In this document: positions 7,518-16,987 of the stretch, piece by piece
How the letters are laid out: each line of letters starts with the position of its first letter
Position numbering within the stretch: position 1 is the stretch's first letter
DNA from: Roseovarius dicentrarchi
Lineage (GTDB): Bacteria > Pseudomonadota > Alphaproteobacteria > Rhodobacterales > Rhodobacteraceae
Assembly: GCF_003316635.1 (NCBI RefSeq)
Contig: NZ_QNQP01000003.1
Span: 62,001 to 126,000, forward strand
Length of the DNA stretch: 64,000 bases
Reading direction: 5' to 3'
Program-made: the position numbers and the translations under genes
Notes under the pieces: generated by a model
Databases searched by the model: none
Seen by the model: only the letters and a program-made list of their open reading frames with translations
Told to the model about the DNA's origin: nothing

Positions 7518-8659
7518 ACCTGACAGGAAACTGGTCCTACCCGACCTCGATCAAATTCGGCGCTGGCCGCATTGCCGAATTGCCTGCCGCCTGCGCACAG
7601 GCGGGCATCAAGAAGCCGCTTCTTGTCACTGACAAGGGGCTGGCCGATCTGCCCATCACCGCGCAGGTGCTGGACATCATGGAGGGCGCGGGTCTTGGCC
7701 GCGGCATCTTCTCCGAGGTTGATCCCAACCCGAATGAGAAGAACCTTGATGCCGGCGTTGCCGCGTACAAATCGGGCGGCCATGACGGCGTGATTGCCTT
7801 CGGCGGCGGCTCTGGTCTGGATCTGGGCAAGATGGTCGCCTTCATGGCGCATCAGACGCGCCCCGTCTGGGATTATGAGGATGTCGATGACTGGTGGACG
7901 CGCGCGGATGCGGATGCGATCGCGCCGATCATCGCGGTGCCGACGACCGCCGGAACAGGCTCCGAAGTGGGCCGCGCCAGCGTCATCACCAATTCCGAGA
8001 CGCATGTTAAGAAGATCATCTTTCACCCCAAGGTGCTGCCGACGGTCGTGATCTGCGACCCCGAACTGACCACCGGCATGCCGAAATTCATCACCGCCGG
8101 CACCGGCCTTGATGCGTTCGCCCATTGCGTGGAGGCATTCAGCAGCCCGCATTACCACCCGATGAGCCAGGGCATGGCGCTGGAAGGGATGCGCCTGGTC
8201 AAGGATTACCTGCCGCGCGCCTATGCCGACGGCAGTGATCTGGAGGCGCGCGCGCATATGATGAGCGCCGCAATGATGGGCGCGACGGCGTTTCAGAAGG
8301 GCCTTGGCGCGATCCACGCGATGAGCCATCCTGTCGGCGCCGTCTTTGGCACCCATCACGGCACGACCAATGCCGTCTGCATGCCTGCCGTGCTGCAACT
8401 GAACGCGCCCGAAATCAGGGACCGGTTCCGCAGCGCCGCTGCATATCTGGATATCGAAGGCGGATTTGACGGATTCTGCAGCTTCGTTCAGGAGTTCAAC
8501 GACGCGCTGGGCATCCCACGTAAACTGTCCACCATGGGTGTTGATGCCGCCCGCATCGACGATCTGGTGCGCGAGGCGATCAAGGATCCCAGCTGCGGCG
8601 GCAACCCGGTCAAACTGACCGAGTCAAACCTGCGCGCGCTCTACGAGGCGAGCATCTAA
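7514..8659 (+). CDS. Iron-containing (group III) alcohol dehydrogenase
   Basis: A 381-residue Fe-ADH family enzyme. The nucleotide-binding GGGSGLDLGK lies near residue 97, followed by PTTAGTGSEVGRASVITN near residue 140. The metal site is given by GLDAFAHCVEAF and the His-rich helix GLGAIHAMSHPVGAVFGTHHG near residue 260. These enzymes oxidise or reduce small alcohols and aldehydes with NAD(P). It is the last gene of the operon, coupled to the aldehyde dehydrogenase by a 4-base overlap and followed by a strong terminator. Its presence, in place of the amine oxidase found in the putrescine (Puu) pathway, points to a hydroxyl-bearing amine as substrate. Start chosen at MNLTGNWSYP; longer in-frame starts would lie inside the upstream gene. 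Confidence 0.92.
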   Translation: MNLTGNWSYPTSIKFGAGRIAELPAACAQAGIKKPLLVTDKGLADLPITAQVLDIMEGAGLGRGIFSEVDPNPNEKNLDAGVAAYKSGGHDGVIAFGGGSGLDLGKMVAFMAHQTRPVWDYEDVDDWWTRADADAIAPIIAVPTTAGTGSEVGRASVITNSETHVKKIIFHPKVLPTVVICDPELTTGMPKFITAGTGLDAFAHCVEAFSSPHYHPMSQGMALEGMRLVKDYLPRAYADGSDLEARAHMMSAAMMGATAFQKGLGAIHAMSHPVGAVFGTHHGTTNAVCMPAVLQLNAPEIRDRFRSAAAYLDIEGGFDGFCSFVQEFNDALGIPRKLSTMGVDAARIDDLVREAIKDPSCGGNPVKLTESNLRALYEASI

Positions 8660-8663
8660 GGCT

Positions 8664-8684
8664 TTCATCGTCCTGAAAATACTC
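8664..8684 (-). repeat. Dispersed GAGTATTT motif, minus-strand copy
   Basis: Read on the minus strand this is GAGTATTTTCAGGACGATGA plus A, a variant of the element found at five or more other intergenic sites here. It lies directly downstream of the hairpin that follows gltB on that strand, repeating the hairpin-then-motif arrangement. Confidence 0.5.
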
Positions 8685-8687
8685 GAA

Positions 8688-8724
8688 AAGCCCCGGAAGC
8701 CATCAATGCTTCCGGGGCTTTTTT
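8688..8724. terminator. Bidirectional intrinsic terminator
   Basis: A perfect 13-bp stem (AAGCCCCGGAAGC, 8688-8700, with its complement 8708-8720) and a 7-base loop, followed on the plus strand by six T (8719-8724). On the minus strand the stem is followed by TTTTC. It sits between the convergent catabolic operon and gltB. Confidence 0.9.
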
Positions 8725-8729
8725 CGCGC

Positions 8730-11700
8730 CTACTCCGCCGGTACGGCCATTTTCTGATCGCTCAACGGATGGGGCAGTTTGTCCAGCATTTCAATGGGGC
8801 AGACTTGCACAAAATGCGCCTTTTCCCTGTCCCAGTGCAGCAGTATGTCCAGCGCCTTGCGACTGCCGGTCTCATCGGCGTGGCGCTGAATCAACTCGTG
8901 CAGATGCGCCTCCCAGTGCGGATGCTGAACCGGGCCGGTCACAATCGTCTCGCGATTCATCAGCGGCGCGGTCTGCCCGGCGGGATCATAGAGATACGCC
9001 ATGCCCCCGGTCATGCCAGCGCCGAAATTGGCACCGATCCGGCCCAGAATGACGGCAACGCCGCCGGTCATGTATTCGCAGCCATTGCTGCCACAGCCCT
9101 CAACCACCACATGCGCGCCTGAATTGCGCACGGCAAACCGCTCGCCCGCGCGTCCCGCCGCGAAAAGGTATCCGGCAGTCGCCCCGTAGAGAACCGTATT
9201 GCCAATAATGGTGTTTTCGCTGGCCTCCAGCGGGCTGGACATGGGCGGGCGCACCACGATAACGCCGCCTGACAGGCCTTTGCCCACGTAATCATTGGCG
9301 TCGCCCGACACTTCCAGTTTCAGGCCCGGCGCCGCAAACGCGCCCAGGGACTGGCCCGCACTGCCGGACAGTTTGACCGTCAGGTGATCCGCTTGCAGGC
9401 TGTTGTTCATGCCGAACTTGCGCACGATATGGCTGCTCACGCGCGTGCCAACGGTGCGGTGTGTGTTCTGAACCGCGTAATGCAACTGCATCTTTTCACC
9501 ATCATTCAGGAACCGCGCAGCGTCGCGCACAATTTCGGCGTCCAGCGTGTCGGGCACTGGATTGCGCGGGCGCATGCGGTCCAGCGGCGCGCCCTGATTG
9601 GCCACGGTGATCAACATCGGGTTCAGGTCCAGATCATCCAGATGCGCACTGCCTCGGCTGACCTGCGTCAGCAGATCGGCGCGGCCGATCACGTCGTCCA
9701 GCGACCGCGCACCGATGCTGGCCAGCAGCTCGCGCACCTCTTGGGCATAAAAGGTGATCAGGTTCACGACCTTCTCGGCGTTGCCAGTAAATTTGGCGCG
9801 CAATCCCTCATCCTGAGTGCAAACACCCACGGGGCAGGTGTTGGACTGGCACTGGCGCACCATGATGCAGCCCATGGCGATCAGCGCCGCGGTGCCGATG
9901 CCATACTCTTCGGCCCCCATCATCGCGGCCATGACAATATCGCGCCCGGTACGCAGCCCGCCATCGGTGCGCAGCGTCACGCGGTCGCGCAGGTTGTTCA
10001 TCGATAGCACCTGATGCGCCTCGGTCAGGCCCATCTCCCACGGCAGGCCGGCATATTTGATCGACGTGGCCGGGCTGGCGCCCGTGCCGCCGTTATGGCC
10101 GGAAATCAGGATCACATCGGCCTTTGCCTTGGCCACGCCTGCCGCGATGGTGCCGACACCCGATTGCGCCACCAGCTTGACCGTGACCTTGCAATCGGGG
10201 TTGATCTGCTTGAGGTCATAGATCAGCTGCGCCAGATCCTCGATGCTGTAGATATCGTGATGCGGTGGCGGCGAAATCAGCGTCACCCCCTTGGTCGAAT
10301 GACGCAGCCGCGCGATCAGGTCCGTGACCTTCATGCCGGGCAGCTGTCCGCCCTCGCCGGGCTTGGCGCCTTGGGCGACTTTGATCTCCAGCTCTTCACA
10401 TTGGTTCAAATACTCAGCTGTCACGCCGAACCGGCCAGACGCGACCTGTTTTATCTTGGCGCTGGGATTGTCGCCGTTGGCCTCAGGCGCGAAATGCGCC
10501 GGATCTTCGCCGCCCTCGCCGCTGTCGGACCGCGCGCCGATGCGGTTCATCGCCACGTTCAGCGTCTTGTGCGCCTCGGGGCTGAGCGCGCCCAGCGACA
10601 TGCCCGGCGTCACGAACCGCTTGCGGATCGCGGTGACGGATTCCACCTCGCCCAGCGGGATCGCGTCGCCCATCGGCTTGATCGCCATCAGGTCGCGCAG
10701 ATGGATCGGCGGCGCCGATTGCATGGCCGCCGAATACCGTTTCCACAGATCGAAACTGCCGGTGTTGCAGGCGGTTTGCAGCAGGTGCATGTTCTGCGCG
10801 CCCCAGGCATGGGTTTCGCCGGTTTTGCGTGATTTGTAGAATCCGCCGATGGGCAGCACATTATCCGGGGCGCCGTAGGCTTTGCCGTGAATTTGCTCCA
10901 GCTGCGTCTGGATGCCGCTGACCCCGATCCCGCTGATGCGACTGACGAGGCCGGGGAAATACTCGGCACACATGGCGCGGCTCAGCCCGATCGCCTCGAA
11001 GTTCAAGCCACCGCGATAGGACGAGATGACGGAAATCCCCATCTTGGACATGATTTTCAGCAGCCCCGCATCGATCGCCTTGCGATAGCGTGCGACCACC
11101 TCGGTCAGGGTACCGTCCAGCAGGCCCCGGTCCAGCCGGTCGGCCAGCGAATCCTGCGCCAGGTAGGCATTGACGATGGTCGCGCCCGCGCCGATCAGCA
11201 CGGCGAAGTAGTGCGGATCAATACACTCCGCCGACCGCACGTTAAGCGAGCAGAACGTGCGCAGCCCCTTGCGCGTCAGGTGGCTATGCACGGCTGACGT
11301 CGCCAGGATCATCGGCATCCCGATGCGCCCGGCGCCGGTGCCCCTGTCGCTCAATACCAGGTGTCCCGCGCCGCTGCGCACGGCATCCTCCGCTTCTGCG
11401 CGAATGCGCGTCAGGCCCTCCTGCAGCGCATTGGGACCGGGCACAAACGTGCAGTCAACATGCCCCACGTCCGAGCTGAACTGCGCCATCAGCACGTCCC
11501 ATTCGCTGTTGGCGATGAACGGGCTGTCCAGCACGATGATCTGCGTCTGTGCGCCCGACTCGTCCAGAACGTTGTTCAGATTGCCAAAGCGCGTCTTCAG
11601 GCTCATCACCCGATATTCACGCAAGGAATCAATCGGCGGGTTGGTCACTTGGCTGAAATTCTGCCGGAAAAAATGGCTCAGCGGGCGGTATTGCCTGGAC

Positions 11701-13259
11701 AGCACCGCGCTGGGCGTATCGTCCCCCATCGACGCGATGGCCTCCTTGCCGTCCTCGCCCATCGGCGCCAGGATCTGCTCCAGCTCCTCGATGCTGTAGC
11801 CTGCGGCGATCTGGCGGCGGCGCAGATCCTCGCCGGTATATCCGACCTCCTCGGGCGTGCTGGTCAGCGTATCCTCCAGCGCGTTGATCTTGGACGTCCA
11901 CTCGCCAAAGGGGCGCGCGGCGGCCAGCCGGTCCTTGATCTGCGTGTCGTGATAGAGCTTGCCCTCGGCCATATCGACGGCAAGCATCTGCCCCGGTCCC
12001 AGTGCCCCCTTTTCGACGACTGTTGCCTCGTCAATCGGCACCATCCCCGCCTCGGACCCCGCAATGACCAGACCATCACCGGTCACGACATAGCGCATCG
12101 GGCGCAGCCCGTTCCGGTCCAGCCCGGCACAGACCCAGCGGCCATCGGTCATCGCCAGCGCGGCGGGGCCGTCCCATGGCTCCATTACCGAATTGCAGTA
12201 GGAATACATGTCGCACCACGCCTGCGGCAGCGCCTGCGCCTGATTGGACCAGCTCTCTGGCACCAGCATGGTCTTCGCCATCGGCGCGGTGCGCCCGGCG
12301 CGCACCAGCACCTCGAACACCGAATCCAGCGCCGCCGAGTCGGAGGCGCCCGCGGGAACGATCGGCTTGATATCCTCGGCCAGATCGCCGAACGCGCTGG
12401 AGGCCATGCGGATCTCGTGGCTTTTCATCCAGTTGACGTTACCCTTCAGGGTGTTGACCTCGCCATTATGTGCCAGCATCCGAAACGGCTGCGCCAGCCA
12501 CCATTGCGGGAATGTGTTGGTCGAATAACGCTGGTGGTAGATGGCAAAGGCCGATTTGAACCGCTCGTCCATCAAATCAGGGTAGAATACGGCAACCTCT
12601 TCGGCCAGCATCATGCCCTTGTAGATGATACTCCGGCAGCTAAGCGACGCGATATAGAAGTGATTGATATTCGCGGCGATCACCGCCTTCTCGATGCGGC
12701 GCCGGATGACGTACAACTCGCGCTCGAAATCCTCTTCGTCGATATCCTTGGCATTGGAAATCAGGATCTGCTCGATCTCCGGCCTGGTCGCATTGGCCTT
12801 GTCGCCCAGACAGGAAACATTCACCGGAACATGCCGCCACCCGTAAATTGTGTGCCCCATGCGCAGCACTTCGGTTTCCACAATCGTGCGGCACGCTTCC
12901 TGCGCGCCGAAGTCGGTGCGGGGCAGGAATACCTGGCCAACCGCCACCAGCTGATCCTGACGCGGCTCATGCCCCGTCCTGCGGATCTGGTCATAGATAA
13001 AGCTGACCGGAATCTGCACATGGATGCCAGCGCCATCGCCGGTCTTGCCATCGGCATCCACCGCGCCGCGATGCCAGATCGCCTTCAGCGCGTCGATCCC
13101 CGCCTGCACCACCCGGCGCGACCGCTTGCCGTTGATCGCAACGACAAGGCCGACCCCGCAGGACGAATGCTCCTCCTCATGGGCATACATGCCATTTTCG
13201 GCCAACCAGTCGCGCTTGGCGGCCTCAGTGTCGGCCCAATTTGTATCAAATGCGCTCAT
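8730..13259 (-). CDS. gltB: Glutamate synthase (NADPH), large subunit
   Basis: This 1509-residue enzyme combines a class II glutaminase with a synthase domain to make glutamate from glutamine and 2-oxoglutarate. The N-terminal nucleophile is Cys34 in EEHSSCGVGL after a short propeptide. Next come the central domain, the FMN-binding TIM barrel (MKVTDLIARLRHSTKGVTLI, GHNGGTGASPATS), the 3Fe-4S cysteines in CIMVRQCQSNTCPVGVC, and the C-terminal beta-helix rich in Gly (GGVIVVRPP, GATAGYLFAAG). The start is the MSAF ATG at 13259, preceded by GAGGG; an upstream ATG (13319) would run through an intergenic repeat. It follows gltD by 56 bases, so the order is gltD-gltB. Confidence 0.97.
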   Translation of the reverse strand: MSAFDTNWADTEAAKRDWLAENGMYAHEEEHSSCGVGLVVAINGKRSRRVVQAGIDALKAIWHRGAVDADGKTGDGAGIHVQIPVSFIYDQIRRTGHEPRQDQLVAVGQVFLPRTDFGAQEACRTIVETEVLRMGHTIYGWRHVPVNVSCLGDKANATRPEIEQILISNAKDIDEEDFERELYVIRRRIEKAVIAANINHFYIASLSCRSIIYKGMMLAEEVAVFYPDLMDERFKSAFAIYHQRYSTNTFPQWWLAQPFRMLAHNGEVNTLKGNVNWMKSHEIRMASSAFGDLAEDIKPIVPAGASDSAALDSVFEVLVRAGRTAPMAKTMLVPESWSNQAQALPQAWCDMYSYCNSVMEPWDGPAALAMTDGRWVCAGLDRNGLRPMRYVVTGDGLVIAGSEAGMVPIDEATVVEKGALGPGQMLAVDMAEGKLYHDTQIKDRLAAARPFGEWTSKINALEDTLTSTPEEVGYTGEDLRRRQIAAGYSIEELEQILAPMGEDGKEAIASMGDDTPSAVLSRQYRPLSHFFRQNFSQVTNPPIDSLREYRVMSLKTRFGNLNNVLDESGAQTQIIVLDSPFIANSEWDVLMAQFSSDVGHVDCTFVPGPNALQEGLTRIRAEAEDAVRSGAGHLVLSDRGTGAGRIGMPMILATSAVHSHLTRKGLRTFCSLNVRSAECIDPHYFAVLIGAGATIVNAYLAQDSLADRLDRGLLDGTLTEVVARYRKAIDAGLLKIMSKMGISVISSYRGGLNFEAIGLSRAMCAEYFPGLVSRISGIGVSGIQTQLEQIHGKAYGAPDNVLPIGGFYKSRKTGETHAWGAQNMHLLQTACNTGSFDLWKRYSAAMQSAPPIHLRDLMAIKPMGDAIPLGEVESVTAIRKRFVTPGMSLGALSPEAHKTLNVAMNRIGARSDSGEGGEDPAHFAPEANGDNPSAKIKQVASGRFGVTAEYLNQCEELEIKVAQGAKPGEGGQLPGMKVTDLIARLRHSTKGVTLISPPPHHDIYSIEDLAQLIYDLKQINPDCKVTVKLVAQSGVGTIAAGVAKAKADVILISGHNGGTGASPATSIKYAGLPWEMGLTEAHQVLSMNNLRDRVTLRTDGGLRTGRDIVMAAMMGAEEYGIGTAALIAMGCIMVRQCQSNTCPVGVCTQDEGLRAKFTGNAEKVVNLITFYAQEVRELLASIGARSLDDVIGRADLLTQVSRGSAHLDDLDLNPMLITVANQGAPLDRMRPRNPVPDTLDAEIVRDAARFLNDGEKMQLHYAVQNTHRTVGTRVSSHIVRKFGMNNSLQADHLTVKLSGSAGQSLGAFAAPGLKLEVSGDANDYVGKGLSGGVIVVRPPMSSPLEASENTIIGNTVLYGATAGYLFAAGRAGERFAVRNSGAHVVVEGCGSNGCEYMTGGVAVILGRIGANFGAGMTGGMAYLYDPAGQTAPLMNRETIVTGPVQHPHWEAHLHELIQRHADETGSRKALDILLHWDREKAHFVQVCPIEMLDKLPHPLSDQKMAVPAE

Positions 13260-13296
13260 TTTCGGACCCTCTTGGCTGATGCTTTTCTCTGCGTCG

Positions 13297-13317
13297 TTCA
13301 TCTTGGCAAAAATACTC
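13297..13317 (-). repeat. Dispersed GAGTATTT motif between gltD and gltB
   Basis: On the minus strand GAGTATTTTTGCCAAGATGA begins inside the gltD stop codon (TGA). The full 21-base copy is identical to the one at 24806-24826. Confidence 0.7.
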
Positions 13318-14749
13318 ATTCCGCGGCCACCGCGTGAGCTGCGGCCAGATCGGCCAGAATCGCCCCGGCGCAGTCGCGCCCGTCGCGTATTGCCCAGACA
13401 ACCAGTGACGCGCCGCGTACGATATCACCCACCGCATAAACGCCGGGCAGGGATGTGCGGCCTGTGGTGAATTCGGCCTTGATCGTGCCCCATCGCGTGA
13501 CCTCGAGTTCCGGCTGGTCCCAGAGTGTGGGCAAATCCTCGGCTTCAAATCCCAGCGCCTTGATCACCAGATCGGCGGGCTCGTCCTGCACGGCGCCCTC
13601 TATTTCCTCGGGCGCCCGGCGACCGGTGACGTCCGGCGCGCCCAGCCGCATTTGCTGCACGGATACCGAGGTGACAGATTCGCCGCTGAACCCCTTGGGC
13701 AGGGACAGCCAGTTGAACACCACGCCCTCTTCCTCGGCGTTGCCGACCTCGCGCAGGCTGCCGGGCATGTTCGCGCGGTCGCGGCGATACAGGCATTTGA
13801 CAGAGTCGGCGCCCTGGCGGATGGCCGTGCGCACGCAGTCCATCGCGGTATCACCGCCGCCGATCACCACGACGCGCTTGCCCGCTGCATTCAGCGCGCC
13901 GCTGTCGAACTCCGGCACCGCATCGCCGAATGACCGCCGATTGCTGGCCGTCAGATAATCAATGGCGCGCACGATTCCCTTGGCGCCCGCACCCGGCCCA
14001 GCCAGATCGCGCGATTTGTAAACCCCGGTGGCGATGATCACGGCGTCATGGTCGCGCCGTAGATCGGCAAAGCTGACGTCCTGCCCGATGGTGCAGTTCA
14101 GGCGAAAGGTCACCCCTCCTGCCTCAAGCTGTGCGATGCGGCGCATCACCACATCCTTTTCCAGTTTGAAACCGGGAATGCCATAGGTCAGCAATCCGCC
14201 GCCGCGATCATATCGGTCATAGACCGTGACCTGAATTCCGGCCCGGCGCAGCATATCCGCCGCCGCCAGCCCGCCGGGACCGGCGCCGATGATCGCAACG
14301 CTCTCCGTCCGCTCCTTTGCGGGGGCGGCGGGCGTCACCCACCCGTTGTCCCATGCGGTATCGGTGATGTATTTTTCGACCGCACCTATAGTGACAGTGC
14401 CGTGGCCGGACGATTCGATCACGCAGTTTCCCTCGCACAAACGGTCCTGAGGGCAGATCCGGCCGCAGATTTCGGGAAATGTGTTGGTGGACTGGCTCAG
14501 GTCATACGCCTCGCGCAGGCGCCCTTCGGCGGTCAGGCGCAGCCAGTCGGGGATATTGTTGTGCAGGGGGCAATGGCTCTGGCAATAGGGGACGCCGCAT
14601 TGGCTGCACCTGCTGGATTGTTCGCGCGCCTTGTCGTCTGCGTACTCGTCGTAGATTTCATCAAAGTCGCGGTTGCGCAGGTCCGGTGCGCGCTTTTGCG
14701 GCATATCTCGGGAAATATCTACGAATTTCAGCATCGGATTATCGGCCAT
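13316..14749 (-). CDS. gltD: Glutamate synthase (NADPH), small subunit
   Basis: A 477-residue flavoprotein that takes electrons from NADPH through FAD and 4Fe-4S clusters to GltB. It shows the N-terminal cluster cysteines (RCSQCGVPYCQSHCPLHNN near residue 50 and CGRICPQDRLCEGNC near residue 90), the FAD dinucleotide fold GAGPGGLAAADMLRRAG near residue 150, and the NADPH fold VIGGGDTAMDCVRTA near residue 290. C-terminal GVYAVGDIVRGASLVVWAI is the usual FAD-contacting motif. The start at MADNPMLKF matches family N-termini; a start 7 codons upstream is less likely. It is the first gene of a two-gene operon. Confidence 0.96.
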   Translation of the reverse strand: MADNPMLKFVDISRDMPQKRAPDLRNRDFDEIYDEYADDKAREQSSRCSQCGVPYCQSHCPLHNNIPDWLRLTAEGRLREAYDLSQSTNTFPEICGRICPQDRLCEGNCVIESSGHGTVTIGAVEKYITDTAWDNGWVTPAAPAKERTESVAIIGAGPGGLAAADMLRRAGIQVTVYDRYDRGGGLLTYGIPGFKLEKDVVMRRIAQLEAGGVTFRLNCTIGQDVSFADLRRDHDAVIIATGVYKSRDLAGPGAGAKGIVRAIDYLTASNRRSFGDAVPEFDSGALNAAGKRVVVIGGGDTAMDCVRTAIRQGADSVKCLYRRDRANMPGSLREVGNAEEEGVVFNWLSLPKGFSGESVTSVSVQQMRLGAPDVTGRRAPEEIEGAVQDEPADLVIKALGFEAEDLPTLWDQPELEVTRWGTIKAEFTTGRTSLPGVYAVGDIVRGASLVVWAIRDGRDCAGAILADLAAAHAVAAE

Positions 14750-14900
14750 CACACACCTGTTCTTGTTCAACTGGGTATGGATAAACGGATGCGCGGCCTG
14801 TGAAAAGACAGCATTGCTGCCGTATATATCGTTTATTTAGGCGTCAGGCCAAATTTATCCCACGCGATGCTCTATAATAGGCAGCACAGCTTACCTATAT

Positions 14901-15704
14901 TCACAAACCGACCATCAACAAAACCATGGCGACCGACCCAATCAGGATACGCCACCAGCCAAACAGGCCGTACCCGTTGCGGCTGACAAAGCTCAGCAAC
15001 CATTTCACCACAAACAGCCCGCTGACAAAGGCCATCGCAAACCCGACGGCGATATCGCCCATGGCGCTCAGGTCCAGAACGTCGCGATTCTGAAACAGGT
15101 CATAGGCCACCGCCCCGGCCATCGTGGGAATCGACAGGAAAAACGAAAACTCCGCCGCCGCGCGCTTGCCCACTCCCATCATCAGCGCGCCCACGATGGT
15201 CGCGCCAGATCTGCTGGTGCCGGGGATCATGGCAAGGCATTGGAACAGGCCGATGCGCAGCGCCACCCAGATGGGCAGGGCGGCGGCATCGTCATAGCGC
15301 GGCTCGGGCGCGAAGCGGTCGACGAAAATCAGCACGATCCCGCCCAGCACGAGCATTACCGCAACCAGCATCGGCGTTTCAAACAGCACATGCTTGATAA
15401 ACCCGTGCGCCAGCATGCCAACTACCAGCGCAGGCAGAAATGCGATCAGCACCGACGCCAGAAACCGCCGCGCCGCCGCGCTGCGCGGCGCCTCGATCAT
15501 AACCTGTGCAAGCCGGGTGAAATAAACCGACAGGATCGCCAGCACGGCGCCCAGCTGAATCACCACCTCGAAACTGCGGCCGGCGCTTTGAAAGCCCAGA
15601 AAATGCCCAACCAGCAGCAAATGGCCGGTGGAGGATACAGGAATGAATTCGGTCACCCCCTCGATCAGCCCAAGGGCCGCCGCGACGAGCGTCGTATCAG
15701 ACAT
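14901..15704 (-). CDS. uppP: Undecaprenyl-diphosphatase
   Basis: A 267-residue polytopic membrane protein that dephosphorylates undecaprenyl pyrophosphate so the lipid carrier can be reused in peptidoglycan synthesis. Both BacA/UppP signatures are present: [19 protein letters not shown] at residues 14-32 and [17 protein letters not shown] around residue 160. About eight membrane segments are seen. It is 30 bases downstream of the NDUFA9-like gene and likely co-transcribed with it. Confidence 0.96.
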   Translation of the reverse strand: MSDTTLVAAALGLIEGVTEFIPVSSTGHLLLVGHFLGFQSAGRSFEVVIQLGAVLAILSVYFTRLAQVMIEAPRSAAARRFLASVLIAFLPALVVGMLAHGFIKHVLFETPMLVAVMLVLGGIVLIFVDRFAPEPRYDDAAALPIWVALRIGLFQCLAMIPGTSRSGATIVGALMMGVGKRAAAEFSFFLSIPTMAGAVAYDLFQNRDVLDLSAMGDIAVGFAMAFVSGLFVVKWLLSFVSRNGYGLFGWWRILIGSVAMVLLMVGL

Positions 15705-15734
15705 GAGGGGATCCGATTTGCTTGGCGCCGGGCA

Positions 15735-16718
15735 TCAGCCCTCGCGCAGGTTGCCTGCTGATTCCTTGATCGCCGCATACTGCCCCGAGGAGCGGAAGCG
15801 CCACAGATATTCGGGCAGCACGGCCGCCATGGAATCGGGAACGATCTCCAGTGCCTCGAATCCCTGCGCGCCGTCCTGCACGACGTTGTCCGATTTCAGC
15901 GATGTGACCTGATCGCGCGTGATCTGCGCCTTGATCAGGCCCAGCGACAGGGTCTGAACCAGCTCCATTCCCGCGGCCATGCCGGTTGCGGCAAAAAACG
16001 GAATGTTGACGATGCCGCGCCGCTTGCGAATGGTGTCCAGCATCAGCTGCATCAGATCGCGGAAGCTGCACCTGTCCGGCCCGCCCAGTTCGTAAATGCC
16101 GGGTGCGGCTGTTCCCAGCGCCCCCATCGCGGCGGCCTGCGCCACGTCATCGACATAGACCGGCTGGAACAGCGTGTCAGCGCCGACCACGGGCAGGAGA
16201 GGGCCGAATTTTGTCATATTGGCAAAGCGATTGAAAAACTGATCCTCGGGGCCAAAGATGACCGATGGGCGCAGGATGACGGCATTCGGGAAATGCTCCA
16301 GCACGCCGTCCTCGCCCCGGCCCTTGCTGCGGGCGTAAAGGCTGTCGCCGTCTGCATCCGCGCCGATGGCCGACAGATGCACCATGTGCTGCACGCCCTC
16401 TTCGGCGGCGATGCGGGCGATGCGCGTTGCGCCTTCGTCCTGCACGGCGCCAAAGTTGTTCTTGCCCTTGCGGTCAAACGTGCCGACACAGTTGATCACG
16501 GCATCGGCCGCACGGGTCACGCTGCGCACGCTGTCGTCGTTGCGGATATTGCACATCACAGGCTCGACCTGACCGACGACACCGTAGGTGCGCACGAAAC
16601 CGGCCTGCTCGGGACGGCGCACCGCAATGCGCACCCGCCACCCGGCCTGCGCCATCCGGTCCGCGATGTAGCGACCGACAAAGCCCGACCCACCAAAGAT
16701 TGTGACCAGTTTCGACAT
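15735..16718 (-). CDS. Complex I NDUFA9-like NAD(P)-binding protein
   Basis: A 327-residue extended short-chain dehydrogenase/NmrA-type protein. The dinucleotide-binding motif TIFGGSGFVGRYIA is at residues 5-18, followed by RIAVRRPEQA (NADP-type arginines). Further hallmarks are NCVGTFDRKGKNNFGAVQDEG near residue 90, VHLSAIGADADGDSLYARSKGRGED near residue 120 and ILRPSVIFGPEDQFFNRFA near residue 150. This is the pattern of NDUFA9-like proteins (an accessory subunit of respiratory complex I in alphaproteobacteria and mitochondria). The Tyr-x-x-x-Lys pair is present as YARSK. Start at MSKLVTIFGG with a GGAGGT site. A general sugar-epimerase role cannot be fully excluded. Confidence 0.82.
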   Translation of the reverse strand: MSKLVTIFGGSGFVGRYIADRMAQAGWRVRIAVRRPEQAGFVRTYGVVGQVEPVMCNIRNDDSVRSVTRAADAVINCVGTFDRKGKNNFGAVQDEGATRIARIAAEEGVQHMVHLSAIGADADGDSLYARSKGRGEDGVLEHFPNAVILRPSVIFGPEDQFFNRFANMTKFGPLLPVVGADTLFQPVYVDDVAQAAAMGALGTAAPGIYELGGPDRCSFRDLMQLMLDTIRKRRGIVNIPFFAATGMAAGMELVQTLSLGLIKAQITRDQVTSLKSDNVVQDGAQGFEALEIVPDSMAAVLPEYLWRFRSSGQYAAIKESAGNLREG

Positions 16719-16857
16719 GTGGATAACCTCCGGTGGCGCCCGTTTCTGCTTTACGACACTACTCCTACTCCCGCACGGCCCGGCGGGCAAGGCGCTATGC
16801 CATATGTGGCGCGATGGGCGGCGTAACTTGCCGAATGCGAAGTCGTGAAAAAGGCCA

Positions 16858-16886
16858 TTGACACCCCGCGCGCCTACCCCTAAACG
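16858..16886 (+). promoter_or_regulatory. Promoter for tRNA-Leu
   Basis: TTGACA (16858-16863), a 17-base spacer, then TAAACG (16881-16886), ending 15 bases before the tRNA 5' end. The placement is what a sigma70 promoter for a single tRNA gene would show. Confidence 0.6.
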
Positions 16887-16901
16887 GCCCTTACGTGACC
16901 T

Positions 16902-16987
16902 GCCCAGGTGGCGGAATGGTAGACGCGCTAGCTTCAGGTGCTAGTACTGGCAACGGTGTGGAGGTTCGAGTCCTCTCCTGGGCACCA
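16902..16987 (+). tRNA. tRNA-Leu (anticodon CAG)
   Basis: An 86-base class II tRNA. The acceptor GCCCAGG (16902-16908) pairs with CCTGGGC (16977-16983), and CCA is encoded after discriminator A. The D arm contains GGCGGAATGGTAGACGC. The anticodon stem CTAGC/GCTAG encloses loop TTCAGGT, giving anticodon CAG, and a variable arm is followed by T-arm GGTTCGAGTCC. It reads CTG codons, which are very common in this window. Confidence 0.97.

Noticed and set aside
13260-13319. N-terminal 20-codon extension of gltB
   Set aside because: It would translate the intergenic repeat; the start at 13259 has its own GAGGG site and gives the family-typical length.
11361-13337. 658-codon plus-strand frame opposite gltB
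   Set aside because: Antisense of gltB, with composition biased to Arg/His/Gln and no recognisable domain. gltB is unambiguous.
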